From Bacteroidota bacterium (GTDB taxonomy: Bacteria > Bacteroidota > Bacteroidia > Chitinophagales > Chitinophagaceae): a stretch of 9,846 bases of DNA. Of this stretch, positions 1 to 5,168 are shown piece by piece. The first letter of the stretch is position 1. Each line of letters begins with the position of its first letter. The stretch covers positions 1 to 9,846 of the forward strand of contig CANHOY010000047.1 in the NCBI GenBank assembly GCA_947462495.1, read 5' to 3'. The notes beneath the pieces are model-generated. The model had not been told where the DNA came from, did not search any database, and worked only from the letters and a program-made list of their open reading frames with translations. The position numbers and the translations under genes are program-made.

Positions 1-19
1 AATCGGGAGCGGGATGATG

Positions 20-91
<72 letters not shown>

Positions 92-103
92 ATGTTTGGA
101 CGG

Positions 104-135
104 CAAAGTTACGCCAATATTAGTTCCTAACCAAG
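104..135 (-). promoter_or_regulatory. Bacteroidota-type promoter of the tRNA-fMet gene
   Basis: On the minus strand, TTG (134-132, within CTTGG) is followed after 20 nt by TAACTTTG (111-104). This matches exactly the TTG-N(17-23)-TAnnTTTG promoter known for Bacteroidota primary sigma factors. Transcription would begin near position 97, a few nucleotides before the mature tRNA end at 91. It is the cleanest promoter in the window and supports the phylum assignment. Confidence 0.8.
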
Positions 136-340
136 TTTATTGGGGTGGATCTGGGATTAGGGAGGAAAGAGGAATTGGGGGGTTTTGTTGGCACAGTGGT
201 TAGCACAGAACGGTGGCGCGGACATAAACTACAAATTTTCAACTATCTCAATGCTTGTCATGTCCTAAGTATAAATACGGTCTTATTGGATCTGGTTTAA
301 CTATAATTTCAACTCAAGAAAAGAAGAAAATAATACCACT
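136..340. other. non-coding spacer with a G/A-rich tract
   Basis: About 200 bp between the tRNA promoter and the toxin-antitoxin control region, with no credible ORF on either strand. Positions 153-182 form an almost purely purine tract with several G runs (GGG, GGG, GG, GG and a run of six G). Positions 189-208 contain GCACAG twice, 12 bp apart. The rest is AT-rich. A weak promoter-like TAATTTC sits at 304-310, without a properly spaced upstream element. I assign no function. Confidence 0.45.
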
Positions 341-369
341 TAAATGTACGGCAATATTCCGTACATTTA
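341..369. promoter_or_regulatory. perfect inverted repeat, candidate operator of the toxin-antitoxin operon
   Basis: TAAATGTACGG (341-351) and CCGTACATTTA (359-369) are exact reverse complements, 11 bp each, separated by a 7-nt AT-rich spacer. The element lies just upstream of the likely antitoxin start codons at 383 or 401. Its right arm contains TACATTTA, one base off the TAnnTTTG -7 consensus, so a bound repressor would cover a possible promoter. Ribbon-helix-helix antitoxins of the DUF1778/TacA class, with their GNAT toxins, bind palindromes in their own promoters. Assigning this repeat that role is inference; the repeat itself is directly visible. Confidence 0.6.
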
Positions 370-382
370 CAAATCAATTAAA

Positions 383-673
383 ATGAATCAACTAAATACC
401 ATGGAACAAACAAGATTTGATGTTCGTTTGCCAAAAGATAAAAAAGAGCTGATTGAATTAGCCGCCACCCTGAGTGGATTCAAATCTAAATCTGAATTTA
501 TAGTACATACCTTATATAAAGAGGCTTCTTCAATCATAAACAAACAAAATCAATTAATAGCATCCGCAAAAGATCAACAGATATTCTTTGATGCTATTTT
601 GAACCCACCTAAACCAAACAAAAATCTCATCAAAGCAGCTAAAAAATACAATCAATTAGTCGCTGGCAAATGA
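383..673 (+). CDS. DUF1778 (TacA-like) ribbon-helix-helix antitoxin
   Basis: A 96-residue protein matching the DUF1778 antitoxin family, which neutralises a co-encoded GNAT toxin and represses its own operon. In order: a short N-terminal DNA-binding strand (TRFDVRL, residues 10-16), the two helices of the ribbon-helix-helix fold (about 18-31 and 36-50, with the turn SGFKSKSEF), a linker helix, and a C-terminal toxin-binding arm containing the family hallmark FFDAILNPPKPN (68-79) and a basic KAAKKY segment. An in-frame ATG at 344 would give 109 residues, but it falls inside the palindromic operator candidate and adds a tail untypical of the family. The ATG at 383 or 401 (96 or 90 residues) fits the usual 85-95; which of these two is used cannot be decided here. 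It overlaps the toxin gene by 4 nt (ATGA), implying translational coupling. Family assignment is confident, the exact start less so. Confidence 0.88.
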   Translation: MNQLNTMEQTRFDVRLPKDKKELIELAATLSGFKSKSEFIVHTLYKEASSIINKQNQLIASAKDQQIFFDAILNPPKPNKNLIKAAKKYNQLVAGK

Positions 674-1173
674 GTTATATCAGTACCCTATTAAGTTCGA
701 AACACCATAAAGCCGTTTTTTCTTGTGGAAAGGATGTCTTGGATAATTATTTGCATACCCAAGCCAAACAAGATGTCAAAAGAAAAATAACAGCTTGCTT
801 TGTACTTACAGAAGATGACAACAACATCAAAGGCTATTATACTTTATCTAGCGCTTCATTAAATAGAGATGAATTACCCCCAACCATTTTAAAGAAGCTT
901 CCACCCGCTTATCAACATTTACCAACTACCCTGCTGGGGCGATTAGCGATAGATATTAAATATAAAGGGAAAGGATTGGGGGCTTTATTGTTAATGGACG
1001 CATTAAAAAGAAGCTATCAAAATTCATTGCAAATTGCTTCTATGGCAGTTATTGTAGATCCTTTAGATGATGAGGCGAAGCAATTCTACAAGCATTATGG
1101 TTTTATTGAATTACCCACAAGTGGGAAAATGTTTATACCTATGGTGCAGTTAGAAACACTATTTAATATATAA
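670..1173 (+). CDS. GNAT acetyltransferase toxin (TacT/AtaT-like)
   Basis: A 167-residue single-domain GNAT protein. Characterised relatives (TacT, AtaT, ItaT) acetylate the amino group of aminoacyl-tRNAs with acetyl-CoA and stop translation. Visible features: the N-terminal opening with the FSCGKDVLDNYL segment (17-28) typical of toxin GNATs; the strand GYYTLSSASL (55-64); the acetyl-CoA pyrophosphate-binding motif in GRLAID...YKGKGLG (90-104); and the C-terminal AKQFYKHYGF segment (136-145), whose Tyr140 is at the position of the catalytic tyrosine in this family. Length matches the family and no key motif is missing, so the toxin looks intact. The ATG overlaps the antitoxin stop, so the pair is one operon under the palindrome at 341-369. 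Which aminoacyl-tRNA it modifies cannot be read from the sequence. Confidence 0.9.
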   Translation: MSYISTLLSSKHHKAVFSCGKDVLDNYLHTQAKQDVKRKITACFVLTEDDNNIKGYYTLSSASLNRDELPPTILKKLPPAYQHLPTTLLGRLAIDIKYKGKGLGALLLMDALKRSYQNSLQIASMAVIVDPLDDEAKQFYKHYGFIELPTSGKMFIPMVQLETLFNI

Positions 1174-1212
1174 ATATTCTGTTGATAAAAATTATACCTT
1201 TAAATTTACCCA

Positions 1213-2244
1213 ATGGAAGGATTTAACTGGAAGGATACTTTAAATTTAATAAGCAAACTCACCTTTAAAAGAGCCTGGAATGGGGCTAAAGTGCTTACTA
1301 GTTTTTACGCTACCCGATTATTAAATAAACCCATTCAATGGGGCTACCCCGTTTCTATTTCTTTCGAGCCTACCACGAGCTGTAATTTAAGATGCCCAGA
1401 ATGCCCAAGTGGGCTTAGGGCTTTTACGCGTCCAACCGGAATGTTAGATCAAAACTTTTTTAAATCGACCATAGATGAAATTCATAAAGAACTCTTGTAT
1501 TTAATATTTTATTTTCAAGGAGAACCTTATTTGAATCCAGATTTTTTAGAGATGGTAAAGTATGCAAGTAGCAAAGGAATTTATACAGCTACCTCCACTA
1601 ATGCACATTACATGACAGATGAGAATGCCAGAAAAACAGTAGAAAGTGGATTAGACCGACTTATTATTTCCTTAGATGGTACCACTCAAGAAACCTATAA
1701 ACAATATCGAGTAGGTGGAGATATTGAAAAAGTATTAGAAGGCGCCAGAAATATAGTTAAATGGAAAAAAGCTTTAAATAGTAATAAGCCCTTTGTGTTT
1801 TTTCAATTTTTAGTAGTTAAACACAACGAACATCAAATAGAAGAGGTAAAAGAATTGGCTAAAGCTATTGGGGTAGATCAAGTACGTCTTAAAACTGCTC
1901 AAGTGTATGATTATGAAAATGATCCTAATAACTTAATTCCGACTAATGTTAAATACAGCAGATATCAAAAGAATAAAGATGGAAGCTATAAGTCGAAAAA
2001 TAAATTATCTAATAGATGTTGGAAAATGCAACATGCCAATGTGATCACTTGGGATGGATTGGTAGTTCCTTGTTGTTTTGATAAAGATGCCACCCATCAA
2101 TTGGGTAATTTAAAAAATCAATCTTTTAAAGAAATATGGCATAACCAAAACTATCAACAATTTAGAGGAGACTTAACCAAGAGCAGAAAAAATATTGATA
2201 TCTGTGCCAATTGTAGTGAAGGCTTGTCTGTTTGGAAAGATTAA
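1213..2244 (+). CDS. radical SAM/SPASM domain protein, substrate unknown
   Basis: A 343-residue radical SAM enzyme. The CxxxCxxC cluster motif is CNLRCPEC (Cys57, Cys61, Cys64), the SAM-binding GGEP-type motif is FQGEP (101-105), and strands such as LDRLIISLDG (147-156) follow the partial TIM-barrel pattern. The C-terminus carries a SPASM-type auxiliary cluster region: Cys269, the Cys287-Cys288 pair, then LGNL...FKEIWH (297-310) and CANC (331-334). Known SPASM enzymes mature peptides, sulfatases or cofactors such as PQQ, but this subfamily, which I recognise as widespread in Bacteroidota, has no function I can name. No small precursor-peptide gene is visible beside it. There is no signal peptide, so it should be cytoplasmic. 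It starts 39 bp after the toxin gene on the same strand; co-transcription is possible but a functional link is not implied. Fold confident, substrate unknown. Confidence 0.9.
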   Translation: MEGFNWKDTLNLISKLTFKRAWNGAKVLTSFYATRLLNKPIQWGYPVSISFEPTTSCNLRCPECPSGLRAFTRPTGMLDQNFFKSTIDEIHKELLYLIFYFQGEPYLNPDFLEMVKYASSKGIYTATSTNAHYMTDENARKTVESGLDRLIISLDGTTQETYKQYRVGGDIEKVLEGARNIVKWKKALNSNKPFVFFQFLVVKHNEHQIEEVKELAKAIGVDQVRLKTAQVYDYENDPNNLIPTNVKYSRYQKNKDGSYKSKNKLSNRCWKMQHANVITWDGLVVPCCFDKDATHQLGNLKNQSFKEIWHNQNYQQFRGDLTKSRKNIDICANCSEGLSVWKD

Positions 2245-2389
2245 TTTCAAAATCTATCTCTATTTTCTCTTTTTATTAATCACCGTTAATATAAAATATT
2301 AACCATAAGCTAAATTAAAAGGTTCTTTTTAATTTATTTATAGGTAAATTGTATGCATTATTAATGGATTCAATAAAACCACTGTTTAG
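2245..2389 (+). other. AT-rich intergenic region before the GMC gene
   Basis: 145 bp, very AT-rich, with no ORF of note and no clear terminator for the radical SAM gene. TAAATTG at 2345-2351 is a weak -7-like match, with a T-rich stretch (2325-2330) upstream but at short spacing. The GMC gene probably has its own promoter here, but I cannot place it reliably. Confidence 0.35.
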
Positions 2390-4057
2390 ATGCCATCATC
2401 AAATTATTTCGACGCTATTGTAGTAGGATCTGGAATTTCCGGAGGTTGGGCTGCAAAGGAACTAACCGAAAAAGGACTCAAAACTTTATTATTAGAACGA
2501 GGTCGTAATGTAGAACACATTAAAGACTACCAAGGCACTGAAAAAGACCCTTGGGATTTAACACATCGCAATGCCCTTTCTCAAGAAGACATAAAAAATT
2601 CTCCTATACAAAGCAAATGTTATGCTTTTGACGAAGTGTCTAAAAAGTTCTTCGTAAATGATTTAGAAAATCCATATACAGCTACAAAACCCTTTGAATG
2701 GATTAGAGGCAATCATGTGGGAGGTCGTTCTTTAATGTGGGGCCGTCAAAGTTATCGTTGGAGTGATTTAGATTTTGAAGCCAATGGCAAAGATGGATTT
2801 GGTACAGATTGGCCTATTAGATATAATGATCTAGCAAGCTGGTATAGTTATGTAGAAAAGTTTGCAGGTATCAGTGGAAATAGAGATGGTGTACCCAATT
2901 TACCAGATGGTGAATTTCAACCACCGATGGAAATGAATTCTGTTGAACTAATGGTGGCAGCAAATCTTAAAACAAAAATGGGACGACCAATGATTATTGG
3001 AAGGTCCGCCAATCATACAGCGAAAATTGGAACTCGTGGTCCTTGTCAATATAGAAATAAATGTCATCAAGGTTGTCCTTTTGGCGGCTATTTTAGTTCC
3101 AACTCTGCTACACTTCCCGCTGCAGCAGCTACTGGTAATTTAACCTTAAGGCCTGATGCCATTACTACCGAAGTATTATACGATAAAGAAACAGGTCGTG
3201 CAAAAGGAGTAAGAATATTAGATGCTAATACCAATAAAACTGAAGAATACTTTGCTAAAATAATTTTCTTAAATGCTTCTACATTAGGCACTGCACATTT
3301 ATTGTTAAATTCAGTTTCGGAAGTTTTCCCGAATGGATTTGGAAACAGCAGCGAACAAGTGGGACATAATTTAATGGACCATCATTATGGCGTTGGTGCC
3401 TATGCCACAGTGGAAGGTTTTTTAGATAAATATACTTTTGGTCGTCGTCCCAATGGCATCTATGTGCCTCGTTTTAGAAATTTAGATGGTGGCTCTTCTG
3501 CAGGCTATGTAAGAGGCTTTGGCTACCAAGGTGGTGCCTCTCGTGGTCAAGGCCCATCAGATGGAATTGGTTTGGAATTAAAAGAGAGTACAACAGAACC
3601 AGGCAGTTGGACTATGGGCTGGGGATCTTGGGGCGAGCATCTTCCTTATTATGAAAATAAAGTAACCCTTGATAAAAATAAGAAAGACAAATGGGGATTA
3701 CCTACTTTGAATATTGATTGTGAATTCAAAGAAAATGAAATGAAAATGCGTGTGGATATGAAAAATAGTGGCGCTGAAATGTTAGAAGCAGCTGGATTGA
3801 AAAATGTTCAATCTTACGACAATATGCCTGCTCCTGGATTTTGTATTCATGAAATGGGTACCGCTCGCATGGGAAAAGATCCTAAAACATCTGTATTGAA
3901 TAAATGGAATCAAATGCATGATGCAAAAAATGTGTTTATTACAGATGGTTCTGCCATGGCTTCTTCAGCTTGTCAAAATCCATCTTTAACTTATATGGCA
4001 CTAACTGCAAGAGCAGCTGATTTCGCAGTAAGTGAATTAAAAAAAGGAAACCTATAA
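2390..4057 (+). CDS. GMC family FAD-dependent oxidoreductase with predicted Fe-S cluster motif
   Basis: A 555-residue glucose-methanol-choline oxidoreductase. It oxidises an alcohol, usually a sugar or sugar acid, with FAD. The dinucleotide-binding motif GSGISGG (13-19) ends with the ribose-binding acid in LLLERG (33-38). GGRSLMWGR (111-119) is the GMC flavin-attachment segment. The C-terminal GMC domain has the catalytic His487 in CIHEMGTARMG and Asn530 in CQNPSL. Between them, Cys219, Cys225 and Cys229 (C-x5-C-x3-CP) resemble the cysteine motif that binds a 3Fe-4S cluster in direct-electron-transfer FAD glucose dehydrogenase. Relatives often have a small subunit (gluconate 2-dehydrogenase subunit 3 type) or a cytochrome next door; neither is present here, and there is no Tat or Sec signal at the N-terminus. 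The substrate cannot be deduced. The stop codon lies in the loop of the terminator that follows. Confidence 0.92.
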   Translation: MPSSNYFDAIVVGSGISGGWAAKELTEKGLKTLLLERGRNVEHIKDYQGTEKDPWDLTHRNALSQEDIKNSPIQSKCYAFDEVSKKFFVNDLENPYTATKPFEWIRGNHVGGRSLMWGRQSYRWSDLDFEANGKDGFGTDWPIRYNDLASWYSYVEKFAGISGNRDGVPNLPDGEFQPPMEMNSVELMVAANLKTKMGRPMIIGRSANHTAKIGTRGPCQYRNKCHQGCPFGGYFSSNSATLPAAAATGNLTLRPDAITTEVLYDKETGRAKGVRILDANTNKTEEYFAKIIFLNASTLGTAHLLLNSVSEVFPNGFGNSSEQVGHNLMDHHYGVGAYATVEGFLDKYTFGRRPNGIYVPRFRNLDGGSSAGYVRGFGYQGGASRGQGPSDGIGLELKESTTEPGSWTMGWGSWGEHLPYYENKVTLDKNKKDKWGLPTLNIDCEFKENEMKMRVDMKNSGAEMLEAAGLKNVQSYDNMPAPGFCIHEMGTARMGKDPKTSVLNKWNQMHDAKNVFITDGSAMASSACQNPSLTYMALTARAADFAVSELKKGNL

Positions 4058-4072
4058 AGGTTTCCTTTTTTT
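4039..4072. terminator. bidirectional intrinsic terminator between convergent genes
   Basis: AGGAAACC (4045-4052) and GGTTTCCT (4059-4066) form a perfect stem with a 6-nt loop, flanked by an A run on the left and a T run on the right. The hairpin therefore has a U tract in both directions. It would end the plus-strand GMC transcript and, about 80 bp past its stop codon, the minus-strand DUF2807 transcript. The TAA stop of the GMC gene (4055-4057) is in the loop, so a terminating ribosome would cover the hairpin. Confidence 0.9.
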
Positions 4073-4148
4073 TACTTAACACATCTACTTAACTATTTAT
4101 TTTAGCAGGAACTATCTCTTCCTATTTTAGTGTAAACGATTAGAAATA

Positions 4149-4934
4149 TTAATTTCTTCGCTTGATACTGGAGGCTCCTGAGGTAGTGGATTGCTTAACA
4201 TTAGGATTACCCTTATAATCAATATTACTAGCTCCACTACTTTGCGCTTTTAAAAATTCTAACACATTTAATTGAGCATGACTTGCTCCAGAAGCATGAA
4301 CCACCGCTCCTTTTGTGGAAAGTCCGTATAATTTGGCATCGCTTGCGCCCGATACTTCCAAAGACAAATCCTCTGCGGAACCATTTAACTCAATATTAGA
4401 AGCCCCACTGCCATCAATAAGGATATTGCTTGCAGTTACTTGTCCTTTATATTCAGAAGCACCCGATAATGTATAATCAAGTGTGCCCGCTTTTATATCA
4501 CCATGAAAATCGGAAGCACCAGATAATTTGATTCTCATTTTTGGAGACTCTATCGTATTTACTAAATGTACATTGCTAGCGCCGGAAGCAGTTATGGCAT
4601 CAATATCTTTAATACTCACATACGCCTTTGTTTTATAGTTTCCCCATTTTTTCCAACTAAACCAAGTGCCGTTATCGCCCAGTCGAATAATAAGGGTACC
4701 TCCTACTACTTCTGTAATAATTTTGTCTCTTATCTCTTCTTCAGATGCACTTACCGCTACTTTATTCGTGTTGGACTGCGTAAGGTATAAATCTATGGCA
4801 CTTGACACGCTAATAGCTGTAAAGCTTGGAACGTTTCTTACCTGTGCATGGTTGTCATAAACGACAGCAGTTTTATTTTGAGCGCTAACAGAACAGCCAG
4901 TTATTAAAATAAGTCCTAATAATATCCTTTTCAT
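4149..4934 (-). CDS. exported head-GIN (DUF2807) protein with eight SGAS repeats
   Basis: A 261-residue protein of the DUF2807 family (putative auto-transporter adhesin, head GIN domain), common and usually multicopy in Bacteroidota, with no firmly established function. The N-terminus is a short signal sequence (KR, hydrophobic 4-13). It can be read as a lipoprotein signal (ITGC, Cys14) or a Sec signal cut after SVSA (18), so the anchoring is undecided. Residues about 37-110 include FTAISVSSAIDLYLTQS, the family's opening strand pattern. From residue 117 the tetrapeptide SGAS recurs eight times (117, 138, 157, 176, 195, 215, 233, 252) at 18-21 residue spacing, each followed by alternating hydrophobic residues, as expected for rungs of a right-handed beta-helix. 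The protein ends with a basic KRRN tail. It is convergent with the GMC gene and divergent from the riboswitch-controlled receptor. Surface or periplasmic location is inferred. Confidence 0.88.
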   Translation of the reverse strand: MKRILLGLILITGCSVSAQNKTAVVYDNHAQVRNVPSFTAISVSSAIDLYLTQSNTNKVAVSASEEEIRDKIITEVVGGTLIIRLGDNGTWFSWKKWGNYKTKAYVSIKDIDAITASGASNVHLVNTIESPKMRIKLSGASDFHGDIKAGTLDYTLSGASEYKGQVTASNILIDGSGASNIELNGSAEDLSLEVSGASDAKLYGLSTKGAVVHASGASHAQLNVLEFLKAQSSGASNIDYKGNPNVKQSTTSGASSIKRRN

Positions 4935-4972
4935 AAATTGATGATTTATTACTTAAAACGTAAAAATGAATA

Positions 4973-4980
4973 TAAAGTTA
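4973..4980 (-). promoter_or_regulatory. possible -7 element of the DUF2807 gene
   Basis: On the minus strand TAACTTTA differs from TAnnTTTG only in the last base, and lies about 40 bp before the ATG. No TTG at the usual 17-23 nt distance is visible, so this is a weak call. Confidence 0.3.
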
Positions 4981-4986
4981 CAGCCC

Positions 4987-5013
4987 TTTGTATCAATTTA
5001 CTGCTTATTTTTG
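4987..5013 (+). promoter_or_regulatory. promoter of the TPP-riboswitch transcript
   Basis: TATTTTTG (5006-5013) is a perfect TAnnTTTG -7 element and TTTG (4987-4990) is a -33-like element. The 15-nt gap between them is shorter than usual, which lowers confidence. The predicted start, about 5019-5021, falls at the 5' edge of the riboswitch aptamer, which is what a riboswitch leader requires. Confidence 0.6.
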
Positions 5014-5017
5014 CTTC

Positions 5018-5092
5018 GTCCTCGGGGTGCTGTAAAAAGCTGAGAAAAAACCCGTTGAACCTGAACAGGGTAATGCCTGCGAAGGGAAGGTC
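5018..5092 (+). ncRNA. TPP riboswitch (THI element)
   Basis: The conserved TPP aptamer core is present in order: CTCGGGGTGC (5021-5030); CTGAGA (5040-5045), the pyrimidine-binding arm; ACCC then TTGAACCTGAAC (5050-5066); the P4 stem CAGG/CCTG enclosing GTAAT (5066-5079); and GCGAAGGGAAG (5079-5089). GGGG (5024-5027) can pair with CCC (5051-5053) as P2, and the P3 arm is very short (GCT/AGC). It binds thiamine pyrophosphate and lowers expression of the downstream gene. The start codon is about 77 nt beyond the aptamer, and I see no strong hairpin followed by a U tract between them. Control of translation initiation is therefore more likely than attenuation, but the expression platform is unresolved. 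The TonB-dependent receptor at 5169 is the only gene it can control on this strand within the window. Confidence 0.95.
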
Positions 5093-5168
5093 GACGCTTC
5101 ACGCGTGCTTCTCATAGCCCCATCCCCCTGTTCCAATTAACATTTTTTGAAACATGTAAACTTTAGTA

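Noticed and set aside
190..208. A D-arm-like sequence (GCACAGTGGTTAGCAC) suggesting a tRNA remnant.
   Set aside because: No matching anticodon arm or T-arm follows, and the resemblance is short enough to be chance.
344..382. Antitoxin start at the ATG at 344.
   Set aside because: This ATG lies within the inverted repeat and would add 13 residues not expected in DUF1778 antitoxins.
3088..3291. Minus-strand ORF of 67 codons within the GMC gene.
   Set aside because: It lies wholly inside a strongly supported gene and has no recognisable domain; it is a shadow frame.
1213..4057. Radical SAM enzyme and GMC oxidoreductase as a peptide-modification (mycofactocin-like) cluster.
   Set aside because: There is no precursor peptide, no other maturation gene, and a 145-bp gap between them. 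The pairing of a SPASM enzyme with a GMC protein recalls mycofactocin loci, but the specific partners are absent.
4566..4860. Two overlapping plus-strand ORFs opposite the DUF2807 gene.
   Set aside because: They are antisense to a gene with a signal peptide and clear repeats, and show no protein-like features of their own.
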